From contig NZ_JACNME010000003.1 in assembly GCF_014270065.1 (NCBI RefSeq), positions 248,001-312,000 of the forward strand: 64,000 bases of DNA. The letters are read 5' to 3'. The notes beneath the pieces are model-generated. The model was not told where the DNA came from. It saw nothing but the letters and a program-made list of their open reading frames with translations, and made no database searches. Position 1 is the first letter of the stretch. Each line of letters opens with the position of its first letter. Position numbers and translations under genes: made by a program. This DNA comes from Quadrisphaera sp. RL12-1S. Its GTDB lineage: Bacteria; Actinomycetota; Actinomycetes; Actinomycetales; Quadrisphaeraceae. Of this stretch, positions 19,637-28,767 are shown in pieces.

Positions 19637-19666
19637 CCGAGGGGCGCGCAGGTGCGCGCCCCTCGG
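19637..19666 (-). terminator. Hairpin between binding-protein and permease genes (distal)
   Basis: A 13-bp perfect stem (CCGAGGGGCGCGC and complement) with an AGGT loop. Read on the minus strand it follows the lipoprotein gene and precedes dppB. Confidence 0.65.
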
Positions 19667-19758
19667 CGACCTAGGTTGCTCCTGCCCTGCGCGGTGCGCG
19701 AGGGCGGGGGTGGTCGGAAGCCCCTCGGTGCCCGTCTGACGCGGACGGGGACGGCCGT

Positions 19759-19791
19759 CGGCCGGCCCCCCGACGAGGAAGGGGCCGGCCG
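19759..19791 (-). terminator. Hairpin just after the binding-protein stop
   Basis: An 11-bp perfect stem (arm CGGCCGGCCCC) directly downstream of the binding-protein gene. With the hairpin at 19637-19666 it probably attenuates readthrough, giving more binding protein than permease. Confidence 0.65.
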
Positions 19792-19801
19792 GCGGGAGGG
19801 G

Positions 19802-21553
19802 TCAGGAGGCCTTCGCGACCGCCCACTCGTTGTCGTTCCACGTCTGCTGGCTCTGCGCCGGCTGGAACTGGGGTCCGGTGACCTTGGTGTCGTTCGCCTG
19901 GATGCCCGGGAAGGTGAACAGCGGCACGGTCGCCACGTCGTCCCAGAGGATCTTCTCGATCTGGCCGATCGTCTGGTCCTGCTTCGACGCGTCCGTCTCG
20001 GACAGCAGGGTGGCGGTCAGCTGGTCGACCTGGGGGTTGGAGTACTTGCCGTTGTTGTTGCCGCCGCCGGTGACGTAGGTCGAGGCGGAGGAGGAGACCA
20101 GCGGCGAGCCGGACCAGGCGAACAGGGCGACGTCGAAGTTGCCGTTGGCCAGGCCGTTGCCGAAGAAGTCGGACTGCCCGGCGTCCTGCACGTTGAAGCC
20201 GGCCTGGTCGCACGAGGCCTTGATGAGGGAGACCTCGTCGGTGCGGCGCTGGTTCGGGGTCTTGTACCCGATGCGCACCGTGATGCCGGTCTTGCCGCCC
20301 AGCAGCTGCTTGGCCTGGTCGATGTTCGCCTGGTCGTACTGGCCGGCGTAGGAGGCCTGGACCACCTGCTGGTAACCCTGCTGGAACTGCAGCTTCCAGC
20401 GCGAGTTCAGCACGGTGGCGTTCTGGTTGACCGGCTTGATGAGCTTGTCGACGATCTGCTGGCGCGGCATGCACAGGGCGAAGGCCTTGCGCAGGTTCGC
20501 GTCCTTGAACTCGCCCTGGAAGTTGAAGTCCGCGTGCTCGAACGTGTACTCGTCGCCCTGGTCGATCTTGACCGAGCTGCCGATGGCCTGCAGCTGCTTG
20601 AGGATGTCAGCGGCGGGCTGGGGCTTGGCCACCTGGATCTCGCCGTTGGCGAGCGCCTGCGCCTGGGCGGTGGCGTCGATGAAGCGGATGACGATGGTGC
20701 CCGTCTTGGCCGGCGTGCCCCACCACTTGGGGTTGGCCTTCAGGGTGATCGACTGCCCGGCCTGCCAGGAGTCGATCATGTACGGACCGGCAGAGAGCCA
20801 GTTGTCCTTGTCCACCGTGCCCGGCTTGCCGATGAAGCCGGTGTTGTAGAACTTCGCGAGCGCGTTGACCTGGTCGGTGGTGTTGTTCTTGATGGCGCTG
20901 ATGACGTCGGAGACGCCCGCGTTCTTGCCGACGATGTGCGCCGGGAGGATCGACCCGGCGGCGAACAGCGAGTTCCAGTCGGCGAAGGTCTTGTTGTAGG
21001 TGACCGTCACCGTCTTGTCCCCGGCGTTGCACTGGGGGATGTTCGCGTCCTCGTAGCCGGTGGTGCCGGCCGAGGAGAAGCCCGTCAGCGGGTTCCCGTT
21101 CTCGTCGGTCTCCTTGCTGGCGAACTTGCCCGAGTTGGCGGCCCACGTGAGGACCATGTCGGAGCACTCGATCGGCGTGCCGTCGGACCAGACGGCCTTG
21201 TCGTTGATCGTGTACTTCACGGTCAGCGGGTTGTCGCTGGTCTTCTCGTAGGTGCCGAACTCGGTGGTGGGTCGCACCCCGCCGTCCTGCCCGTAGTCCC
21301 AGAAGCCGTCGAGCACGTTGTTGAGCACGACGGCGTTCTGCACGGCGTTCTGGTCGGCCGTGTTGTTGTTGTACGAGTTGAACTCCGCCTCGTGCGCCAC
21401 GGTGATGGTGGCGTTGCTCGTGGCAGCCGAGCTGGTGCCGCTCCCGCTGGCACTGGCGCCACCGCCACCGCGGTCCGCGGAGCAGCCGGAGATGAGCAGG
21501 GCGCCGCCGGCCAGGACGGCGAGAGCAGCAGAGGCTCTGCGAGAGGTGATCAC
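19802..21553 (-). CDS. Peptide ABC transporter substrate-binding lipoprotein (family 5)
   Basis: About 583 residues. From the GTG at 21553 the product starts with a signal peptide ending in the lipobox LLISGC, then a Ser/Gly linker. The family-5 solute-binding fold is supported by segments such as NVLDGFWDYG, VKYTINDKAVWSDGTPI and AFALCMPRQQIVDKLI. It captures oligopeptides or similar solutes outside the membrane. The ATG at 21655 in frame would put a charged leader before the signal peptide, so the GTG is preferred although its ribosome site is weak. Confidence 0.88.
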   Translation of the reverse strand: MITSRRASAALAVLAGGALLISGCSADRGGGGASASGSGTSSAATSNATITVAHEAEFNSYNNNTADQNAVQNAVVLNNVLDGFWDYGQDGGVRPTTEFGTYEKTSDNPLTVKYTINDKAVWSDGTPIECSDMVLTWAANSGKFASKETDENGNPLTGFSSAGTTGYEDANIPQCNAGDKTVTVTYNKTFADWNSLFAAGSILPAHIVGKNAGVSDVISAIKNNTTDQVNALAKFYNTGFIGKPGTVDKDNWLSAGPYMIDSWQAGQSITLKANPKWWGTPAKTGTIVIRFIDATAQAQALANGEIQVAKPQPAADILKQLQAIGSSVKIDQGDEYTFEHADFNFQGEFKDANLRKAFALCMPRQQIVDKLIKPVNQNATVLNSRWKLQFQQGYQQVVQASYAGQYDQANIDQAKQLLGGKTGITVRIGYKTPNQRRTDEVSLIKASCDQAGFNVQDAGQSDFFGNGLANGNFDVALFAWSGSPLVSSSASTYVTGGGNNNGKYSNPQVDQLTATLLSETDASKQDQTIGQIEKILWDDVATVPLFTFPGIQANDTKVTGPQFQPAQSQQTWNDNEWAVAKAS

Positions 21554-21742
21554 GCGGGGAGGACCCTTCGTCGGGCGTCTCGGTTCGGGCAGCGCGGCAG
21601 GTCGTGCCGCCCGGCCCGTTGGACGGCTCACTCCACCCCGCCGAAGGACGATCACGCAAGCGGGTGGGTGCCTCGAGCACGTGGCCGTTACCGATTCGCA
21701 ACCAGACGGGTCAGCGCGTCACACCCGCCGTTCACCGCATGA

Positions 21743-22420
21743 TCACGCGCGGTGAGCGCCTCTGCCGCGCGATCGACCTGCGGGAACAGCCTCCGACCGG
21801 GGACGCCGCCGCGCCCGGAGGACCTCCACCAGCACCGGCAGCACCGAGACGAGCACGATGAGGATGAGGATGACCTCGATGTTGTCCCGCACGAACGAGA
21901 TGCCGCCCAGCAGGTAGCCCAGGGTGGTGACACCGGCTCCCCAGAGCACCCCGCCCAGCACGTTCCAGGCGGCGAAGTGGCGGTAGTCCATCCGCCCGAC
22001 GCCCGCGACGACCGGCACGAAGGTGCGCACGACCGGCACGAACCGCGCCAGCAGCACGGCGCGCCCCCCGTACTTCTCGAAGAAGGCGAAGGCGTCCTCG
22101 ACGTACCGGGGCTTGAAGAACCGGGCGTCCGCCCGCTTGAAGACCGCGGGCCCGAGGCGCCGGCCGATGAGGTAGCCGCACTGGTCACCCAGCACCGCCG
22201 CCAGCGGCACCAGCACCAGCGCGAGCCACAGCGGCACGTGGAGCACCCCGGTCGCGATGAGCAGGCCGCCGGTGAACAGCAGCGAGTCACCGGGCAGGAA
22301 GAAGCCCACCAGCAGGCCCGACTCGATGAAGACGATGGCCAGCAGCCCGGGGAAGCCCAGCGTGTCGAGCAGCGTGCCGGGGTCGAGCCACGACGGGCCG
22401 AGCGCGAGGACGGGGGTCAC
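21743..22420 (-). CDS. DedA-family membrane protein
   Basis: About 225 residues. SNARE-associated/DedA features are present: FIESGLLVGFFLPGDSLLF, the F-x-R-x3-P segment ARFVPVVRTFVPVVAG, and GGVLWGAGVTTLGYLLG. These proteins are implicated in flipping polyprenyl-phosphate or phospholipid carriers. A TAGCCT box lies 7 nt before the GTG, so the message is probably leaderless. Confidence 0.9.
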   Translation of the reverse strand: MTPVLALGPSWLDPGTLLDTLGFPGLLAIVFIESGLLVGFFLPGDSLLFTGGLLIATGVLHVPLWLALVLVPLAAVLGDQCGYLIGRRLGPAVFKRADARFFKPRYVEDAFAFFEKYGGRAVLLARFVPVVRTFVPVVAGVGRMDYRHFAAWNVLGGVLWGAGVTTLGYLLGGISFVRDNIEVILILIVLVSVLPVLVEVLRARRRPRSEAVPAGRSRGRGAHRA

Positions 22421-22430
22421 GGCAGCCAGG

Positions 22431-24725
22431 CTAGGGGCCGCTGACGTGCTCCGGAGCCGCTTCGTAGGCGGCGGTGGCCGGGCCGTGGGCGAGCGGCACC
22501 CCCGCGCGGCGCAGCCAGGCGAGGTCGTCGGCGGAGGCGGGACCGCGTGCCAGCAGCTGCGCCCCGAGGGTGGCGGTGAAGCCCAGCAGTCCGTTGACCA
22601 GCGCCTGCTGGGAGCGGCTGCTCGCCACCCCCACCACCACGCGCCGGTGCACCCCGACGAGCTCGGGTTCGAGGGCCAGCAGGTGCTCCCCGCCGTTGCG
22701 GGCCGTGCCGGCGGCCGCGACGGCCAGCCGCAGGCCCTCGCGGCGCAGCGGGGCCAGCGCGGCGCGCAGCACGCGCAGCTCGAGCGGGTCGACGTCGCCG
22801 AGCACCTGCAGGACCAGGCGGGACGGGTCGGCGGCTGCCAGGCGCCGGGCGAAGGCCGGGGCGGCGACCGTGGGGGCGCTGGCGCCCACGAGCAGCCAGC
22901 CGTCGCGCGGCTCGAGGTCCGGTGAGGCCTCCAGCGCGTGGTGCAGCGCCGCCGTCTCCAGCGGTGCGGAGGCGCCCACGGCCCGCGCCTCGGAGAACCA
23001 CGTGGCCCGCGGTGCGGTGCCCCGGGGGAAGTGCGTCTCGGCGTCGTGCCCCACCCGGGCGCCGTCGGCCAGGGACACCACCGGGCGGAACGCGGTCCGC
23101 AGGCCCCCCTGGGCGTCCAGCCCCTCCAGGCGCGCCCGCACCGCCCGCGCCGTCGCCTCGGCCGCGTCCTCGGTCTCCACCAGCCGCATGACGGCCCGGC
23201 CGAGGGCTGCCAGCGCCTCGGCGTCCCGGGGGCGCAGGTGCGGGTCGGGGCGCTGGGAGTACGCGCACAGCGTCCCGTAGGTGGTCCCGTCGGCGCGCCG
23301 CAGCACCACGCCGACGTGGCTGCCGATCGCCAGCGCGCGCACGTCGGGGTGGTCGGCCACGGCCGAGACCGCGGCGTCGGGGACCACCGGGGGCAGCTCG
23401 CCGCGCACCAGCAGCTCGCAGACCGTGCCGTCCCGCGGCTCCGCGGTGCCGACGGCGAACGGGACCCGCACGCGAGCGACCACGTTGCGGAACCGGCGCT
23501 GCCCACCCTCGACCACGCTGATGAAGGCCACGTCGGCGCCCACCTGGGCCCGCGCCACCTCCAGCAGCGCGTCCACCCCGCGCTCGGCCGCCGCCGCTGG
23601 TGCTGCGGGTGCTGCGGGTGCTGCGGGTGCCGGCACGACAGGCGCCGGGGCGACCGGCGGCGGCCCCGAGGACCACGCCCCCGTCCTCGCCACCGGCGCG
23701 CTGCGCCGGCCCCGGCGGGCGCGCTTGTCCGCGTACATGGCCTCGTCCGCGGCGCGCCAGGCGCCCAGGAGCCCGTCCCGGTCGGTCCGGGTGGCCACGC
23801 CGCAGGAGACGCCGATGCCGGCCTGCGCCAGCGCGGCGCGCACGCGGGCGGCGACCGCGACGGCGACCGCGCGCTCGGTGTCCGGCAGCAGCAGACCGAA
23901 CTCGTCGCCGCCCAGGCGCACCACGGCGTCCTGCCCGCGGACCTGCGCGCGCAGCGCGGCGCCCGCCTGGCGGAGCACGTCGTCGCCGGCGTCGTGACCG
24001 GCGCTGTCGTTGAGCTGCTTGAGCCCGTCGAGGTCGAGCACCACCACGGCGGTGGGGGTGCCGTGCCGGGCGGCCCGGTCCTCCTCCGCGGCGACCGCGG
24101 CGTCCCAGGCGCGGCGGTTGCCCAGGCCCGTCAGCGGGTCGGTCTGCGCCGCGGCCTCGGCGTGCTCGGCGCGCCGCACCACGTCGTCCAGGAGCAGGGC
24201 CTGCTCGAGCAGCAGGCCCAGCAGCTCCGCGGCCGCGCGGGCACCGGGCAGGTGGGCGGCGACGTCGGGGTGGGGCAGCTCGCTGGCGCCGCACAGCGCA
24301 CCGACGACCACCCCGTCGGCGCTGCGGACCGGGACGACGAGCAGGGAGGCCACCTCCACCCCGCTGGCCGCGCACGCGGCGGCGTAGGCGGGGACGTCCG
24401 CGACGCGGACCACCGCCGGTGGTGCACCGTGGTCGAGGGCCGCGGCGGGCACGCCGGAACGCCACGGGACCGCGGCGCTGCGCGCTCCGGCACCGGCGAG
24501 GTCGGCCAGCACCACCTGCTCGTCACCGCGGCGCCGCACCAGCCACCACTGGCCGAGCCCGGTGCGCGCGGCGAGGTCGGCGAAGGCGCCGCGGGCCGCT
24601 GCGGAGACGTCGAGCGCGCCGGAGGGGACGGCGGCCCTGCCGGCCGGCGTCGTCGCGCGTGCTCCTCCCACACCTCCAGCATCGGCGGCTCCGGCACGGA
24701 CTTGCGTCCCCACCGCGCGGGTCAC
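22431..24725 (-). CDS. GAF-GGDEF-GAF protein with degenerate EAL-like C-terminus
   Basis: About 764 residues. A GAF-like sensor covers about 30-200, then a GGDEF domain at about 210-370 with intact active site RLGGDEFGLLLP and an intact inhibitory RxxD five residues before it (RGQD). A Pro/Ala linker leads to a second GAF (about 405-535) and an EAL-like domain (about 560-760) in which the EAL motif reads AETHF and the later DDFGTG loop is lost. It should make c-di-GMP but not degrade it; the EAL region may only bind. The start is uncertain: GTG at 24725 or 24707 are both possible. Confidence 0.82.
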   Translation of the reverse strand: MTRAVGTQVRAGAADAGGVGGARATTPAGRAAVPSGALDVSAAARGAFADLAARTGLGQWWLVRRRGDEQVVLADLAGAGARSAAVPWRSGVPAAALDHGAPPAVVRVADVPAYAAACAASGVEVASLLVVPVRSADGVVVGALCGASELPHPDVAAHLPGARAAAELLGLLLEQALLLDDVVRRAEHAEAAAQTDPLTGLGNRRAWDAAVAAEEDRAARHGTPTAVVVLDLDGLKQLNDSAGHDAGDDVLRQAGAALRAQVRGQDAVVRLGGDEFGLLLPDTERAVAVAVAARVRAALAQAGIGVSCGVATRTDRDGLLGAWRAADEAMYADKRARRGRRSAPVARTGAWSSGPPPVAPAPVVPAPAAPAAPAAPAAAAERGVDALLEVARAQVGADVAFISVVEGGQRRFRNVVARVRVPFAVGTAEPRDGTVCELLVRGELPPVVPDAAVSAVADHPDVRALAIGSHVGVVLRRADGTTYGTLCAYSQRPDPHLRPRDAEALAALGRAVMRLVETEDAAEATARAVRARLEGLDAQGGLRTAFRPVVSLADGARVGHDAETHFPRGTAPRATWFSEARAVGASAPLETAALHHALEASPDLEPRDGWLLVGASAPTVAAPAFARRLAAADPSRLVLQVLGDVDPLELRVLRAALAPLRREGLRLAVAAAGTARNGGEHLLALEPELVGVHRRVVVGVASSRSQQALVNGLLGFTATLGAQLLARGPASADDLAWLRRAGVPLAHGPATAAYEAAPEHVSGP

Positions 24726-24852
24726 CTGCCCGCCGTAAGTGGCGGGAGATGACGGGAGGTGTCCGCTGTGCCCGCTGTGGCCGGTGGTGGGAAGTTCCTG
24801 AGGTTCTGCGATTTCCCGGACGGTGACGAGACGATCACCTAGCGTCGCTGCC

Positions 24853-25635
24853 GTGGCTCGAACTGCACGACACCGCGCACCGGTGCGCCCCCTCGTCGAC
24901 GTCAGCGCCGTGACCCGCGCCGTGGTCACCACCGGAGCGCTGGCGGCCGTCCCCGTGGTGGCAACGGCGGGCGCGGCCTCCGCCCACGTCCCCGGCACCT
25001 CCCACGCGGGCACGCCCGCGGTGAAGGCCGCCGCCCACCTGTCGGTGGCGGCCTCGCCCGTGCCCGCCAGCGCGGCGGCGGCCGGCGGCAGGGTCACCGT
25101 CCGGGCCGGGGACACCGTCTCGGCGATCGCGCGGGCGGCGGGGGTCAGCACCCAGGCGGTGCTGGCGGCCAACGGGCTGGCCTGGAGCTCCACCATCTAC
25201 CCCGGGCAGGTCCTGTCCATCCCCAGCGGCGGCAGCGCCCGCACGGCCTCCTCGCCGGCCGCCCCGGCGGCAGCACCGGCGCCCGCGCGCCGGTCGAGCG
25301 CCGCCGAGAGCGCGCTGGCCGAGGCCGAGAAGCACGTGGGGCTCGCCTACCGGTACGGCGGCACGAGCCCGACCAGCGGCTTCGACTGCTCCGGCCTGGT
25401 GCAGTACGCCTACGCCAAGGTGGGCGTGGCGCTGCCGCGCACCGCCGAGGCGATGCGCTCGTCCGGCTACTCCGTGTCCCAGCCGCAGGTCGGGGACCTC
25501 GTCGTCTTCAACTCCTACGGCCACGTGGCGCTCTACGCCGGCAACGGCAAGATCATCGACTCGCCGCGCACCGGCGAGAGCGTCTCCGTCCGCACCCTGT
25601 GGACCGACGACGTGCAGTTCCGCCGCGTCGTCTGA
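24853..25635 (+). CDS. LysM and NlpC/P60 domain cell-wall endopeptidase
   Basis: About 260 residues. An N-terminal export signal is followed by a LysM domain (VRAGDTVSAIARAAGVS... to YPGQVLSIP, about residues 80-125) that binds peptidoglycan, a Pro/Ala linker, and a C-terminal NlpC/P60 domain with catalytic Cys in FDCSGLVQYAY and His in YGHVALYAG. It cleaves peptidoglycan stem peptides outside the cell. TAGCGT ends 8 nt before the GTG, so translation is probably leaderless; the ATG-like start at 24823 is upstream of that promoter. Confidence 0.92.
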   Translation: MARTARHRAPVRPLVDVSAVTRAVVTTGALAAVPVVATAGAASAHVPGTSHAGTPAVKAAAHLSVAASPVPASAAAAGGRVTVRAGDTVSAIARAAGVSTQAVLAANGLAWSSTIYPGQVLSIPSGGSARTASSPAAPAAAPAPARRSSAAESALAEAEKHVGLAYRYGGTSPTSGFDCSGLVQYAYAKVGVALPRTAEAMRSSGYSVSQPQVGDLVVFNSYGHVALYAGNGKIIDSPRTGESVSVRTLWTDDVQFRRVV

Positions 25636-25755
25636 CGGGCGCTGCACTGTGCACTGCCTCGGCCCGCGACCCGTGCACGTCGCCCACTGACGACCTCCCG
25701 AGCGCGACCCTACGGTCACGCCCCATCGCTCGTCGGTGGAGAAGGAGGCAGGGAC

Positions 25756-27132
25756 GTGGCCGGTGGATCGCACGGTGCAGACGACTTCGCGATGGGGCGG
25801 GTGCCGCTGGAGGCCCGCTACTCGTGGTTCTCGGTGGCGGTGCAGCGCTTCGGGCAGGTGTCCGCGCTGAGCCAGTTCCTCCTGGGGGCCGCGCTCGGCT
25901 TCGGCATGGGCTTCTGGCAGGCGTTCCTCGCCTTCACGCTCGGAGCCGTCATCCTCGAGGTGGTCTCGATCTTCGTCGGGGTCATCGGCTGCCGCGAGGG
26001 CATGTCGACGTCGCTGGTCGCCCGCTGGCTCGGGTTCGGCCGGGGCGGCTCCGCCCTCATGGGCCTGGCCATCGGCATGAGCCTCATCGGCTGGTTCGGC
26101 GTGCAGTCGGCGGTGTCCGCCCAGGGCCTGGCCTCGACGGTCGGCGTCCTGCCGGTGTGGGGCTGGTCCATCGTCTTCGGCCTCGTGGTGACGGCCATCT
26201 GCGTCTTCGGCTTCGGGTCGATGGCCTGGACCGCGTACATCACCGTGCCGTCGTTCCTCGTGCTCGTCGGCTGGGCGATCATCTCCGAGCTGTCGAAGAC
26301 CGACGTCACCGCACTCATGGCCTCGGCGCCGCCCGGCCCGCAGATCGACCTGGCCACCGGCACCACCCTCGTGGCCGGCGGGTTCATCGTGGGCGCCGTC
26401 ATCACGCCGGACATGTCCCGCTACAACCGCACCGGCGCCGACGTCGTCAAGCAGACCGTGGTCGGCTTCACCGTCGGCGAGTACCTCATCGGGATGTCCG
26501 GCGTGCTGCTCGCCCACGCCGTCGGCTCCAGCGACATCACCGCCATCCTCACCTCCTCGGTGGGCTGGGTGGCCGTGCTCGTCGTCCTGCTCGGCACCGT
26601 GAAGATCAACGACTGGAACCTGTACTCCGCGGGCCTCGCGGTGGTGAACTTCATCGGCACCGTCACCGGCCGCACCGTGAACCGCGCGCTGGTCACCGGG
26701 CTCCTCGGCCTGGCCGGCAGCCTGCTCGCCGCGGCGGGCATCCTCACCCGGTTCACCGACTTCCTCATCATCCTGGGCGTCGTCTTCCCGCCGGTCGCCG
26801 GGATCATGGTGGCCGAGTACTTCGTGGTGAAGCGCTGGCGCGGTGAGCTGGAGGCCTCCCGCGCCGACGGCGGCGCCGTGCCCGCCAGCTCCCCCACCTG
26901 GGTGCCGGCCACCCTCGCGGTCTGGGCCGTGGCCTCGGTGAGCGGCTACTTCCTCACCGTGGGCCTGGGCTCCATCAACTCCCTGGTCATCGCCTTCGTC
27001 CTCTACGTCGTGGCCGGCAAGGCGGGCCTGCTCAAGGAGTTCGGCCTCTCCCGGACCACCGACGCCTCCGCCGACGTCGTGGACGTGACCGGCGCCGACA
27101 GCAGCGCCCCCGCCCCGACCGCGGCGCGCTGA
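25756..27132 (+). CDS. NCS1-family nucleobase/hydantoin permease
   Basis: About 458 residues with twelve predicted membrane helices. The layout resembles cytosine/purine permeases (VPLEARYSWFSVAVQRFGQ; later PDMSRYNRTGADVVKQ; KINDWNLYSAGLAVVNF). GAAGGAGG precedes the GTG. It is the first gene of a block with a hydantoinase and DUF917 proteins, so the likely substrate is a hydantoin, purine breakdown product or similar heterocycle. Confidence 0.87.
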   Translation: MAGGSHGADDFAMGRVPLEARYSWFSVAVQRFGQVSALSQFLLGAALGFGMGFWQAFLAFTLGAVILEVVSIFVGVIGCREGMSTSLVARWLGFGRGGSALMGLAIGMSLIGWFGVQSAVSAQGLASTVGVLPVWGWSIVFGLVVTAICVFGFGSMAWTAYITVPSFLVLVGWAIISELSKTDVTALMASAPPGPQIDLATGTTLVAGGFIVGAVITPDMSRYNRTGADVVKQTVVGFTVGEYLIGMSGVLLAHAVGSSDITAILTSSVGWVAVLVVLLGTVKINDWNLYSAGLAVVNFIGTVTGRTVNRALVTGLLGLAGSLLAAAGILTRFTDFLIILGVVFPPVAGIMVAEYFVVKRWRGELEASRADGGAVPASSPTWVPATLAVWAVASVSGYFLTVGLGSINSLVIAFVLYVVAGKAGLLKEFGLSRTTDASADVVDVTGADSSAPAPTAAR

Positions 27133-27165
27133 GCACCCCCACCGACGAGAACGAGGAGAGACTCC

Positions 27166-28767
27166 GTGCGCATCGGCATCGACGTGGGCGGCACCAACAC
27201 CGACGCCGTCCTCCTGGGCGACGACGACGCGGTGCTGGCGGCCGTCAAGAGCCCCACCACCTCCGACGTCTCCAGCGGCATCACCGCCTCGCTGGCGGCC
27301 CTGCAGGGCGTGCGCGCCTTCGACCCCAGCGGGGTGCGGGCCGTGATGATCGGCACCACCCACTTCATCAACGCCCTCGTCGAGGCGAACCGCCTCGCCC
27401 CGACGGCGGCGCTGCGGCTGGGCCTGCCGGCCACCGCGGCGCTGCCGCCGATGGTCGACTGGCCGCAGCGCCTGGTGACCGCGGTCTCCGGACGCGCCTA
27501 CCTGGCGCACGGCGGCCACGAGTTCGACGGCCGCACCATCTCCGCCCTCGACCCCGACGAGCTGCGCCGCCACGCGGCCGACATGGCCGCCCACGGCGTG
27601 CGCAGCGTGGCCATCACCTCGGTGTTCTCCCCCGTCAACACCGAGTTCGAGCTGCGGGCGGCGGAGGTGCTCGCGCAGGAGCTGCCCGACGTCGCGATCT
27701 CCCTGTCCCACCAGATCGGCCGGATCGGGCTGCTGGAGCGCGAGAACGCCACCATCGTCAACGCGGCGCTGCGCGAGCTGGCCTCCGACATCGTGGGCGG
27801 CCTCTTCGCCGCGGTGGCCGGCGCCGGGATCGACGCGCCGATCTACCTCAGCCAGAACGACGGCACGCTCATGGACGTCGAGCACGCCCGCCGCTACCCC
27901 GTCTCCACGTTCGCCTCCGGGCCCACCAACTCCATGCGCGGGGCCGCGGTGCTCTCCGGGGTCACCACGTGCGCCGTGGTGGACGTGGGCGGGACGACGT
28001 CGGACGTCGGCGTCCTCACCCGCGGGTTCCCCCGGGAGGCGACCACGGAGGTGTCCGTGGCCGGCATCCGCACCAACTTCCGCATGCCCGACGTGCTCTC
28101 CATCGGCATCGGCGGCGGCTCCCTGGTCCGCGGCGGCGGCTCCTCGGTGACCGTGGGACCGGACTCCGTCGGCTACCGCCTCACCGAGCGCGCGCTCGTC
28201 TTCGGAGGCGACACCGTCACCGCCACCGACATCGCCGTGGCCGCCGGACGTGCGGACATCGGTGACGCCTCGCTCGTGGCCCACCTGGACCCGTCCGTGG
28301 TGAAGGCGGCGCTGGCCCGCATCGCGGCGGACGTCGCAGACGCCGTGGACCGGATGCGCACCTCCTCCCAGCCGCTGCCCGTGGTCGCGGTGGGTGGCGG
28401 GTCGGTGCTGCTGCCGGACCACCTCGCGGGCAGCGGGGAGGTGCTGCGGCCGGAGAACTTCGCCGTCGCCAACGCCATCGGCGCCGCCATCGCCCAGGTC
28501 GGCGGCGAGGTGGACCGGGTCTTCACCATCGAGCCCGGCCGCCGCGGCGACGTGCTCGAGGCTGCCCGCGCCGAGGCCGTCGAGCGCGCCGTCGCCAACG
28601 GTGCGGTCCCCTCCAGCGTGGAGGTGCTCGAGATCGACGAGGTGCCGCTGCCCTACCTGCCCGGCGGCGCCACCCGCATCCGCGTCAAGGCCGTCGGGGA
28701 CCTGTCGCTGGCCCCCGGGGCCGCGTCGGACCGGCGCGAGCCGGCCGCGGTCGGGACCCGGGGATGA
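27166..28767 (+). CDS. Hydantoinase/oxoprolinase family protein, HyuA-type
   Basis: About 533 residues. The N-terminal ATP-binding fold starts RIGIDVGGTNTDAVLLG and the family A domain continues with CAVVDVGGTTSDVGVLTRGF and IGIGGGSLV. HyuA-type subunits hydrolyse cyclic amides such as hydantoins or 5-oxoproline with ATP. No HyuB partner is encoded nearby; instead two DUF917 genes follow directly, the first overlapping by 4 bases. Confidence 0.88.
   Translation: MRIGIDVGGTNTDAVLLGDDDAVLAAVKSPTTSDVSSGITASLAALQGVRAFDPSGVRAVMIGTTHFINALVEANRLAPTAALRLGLPATAALPPMVDWPQRLVTAVSGRAYLAHGGHEFDGRTISALDPDELRRHAADMAAHGVRSVAITSVFSPVNTEFELRAAEVLAQELPDVAISLSHQIGRIGLLERENATIVNAALRELASDIVGGLFAAVAGAGIDAPIYLSQNDGTLMDVEHARRYPVSTFASGPTNSMRGAAVLSGVTTCAVVDVGGTTSDVGVLTRGFPREATTEVSVAGIRTNFRMPDVLSIGIGGGSLVRGGGSSVTVGPDSVGYRLTERALVFGGDTVTATDIAVAAGRADIGDASLVAHLDPSVVKAALARIAADVADAVDRMRTSSQPLPVVAVGGGSVLLPDHLAGSGEVLRPENFAVANAIGAAIAQVGGEVDRVFTIEPGRRGDVLEAARAEAVERAVANGAVPSSVEVLEIDEVPLPYLPGGATRIRVKAVGDLSLAPGAASDRREPAAVGTRG

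Noticed and set aside
18290-21742. 1150-codon plus-strand frame across the peptide transporter
   Set aside because: It is antisense to clear dppB-type and binding-protein genes and reads as Arg/Asp/Glu/Gly-rich noise.
24726-24852. c-di-AMP (ydaO-type) riboswitch before the NlpC/P60 gene
   Set aside because: Such switches often precede cell-wall hydrolases in actinomycetes, but the -10 box lies 7 nt before the start, leaving no leader to fold.
24835-28422. 1195-codon minus-strand frame over the permease and hydantoinase
   Set aside because: Antisense to well-supported genes, with His/Gly-rich composition and no motif.
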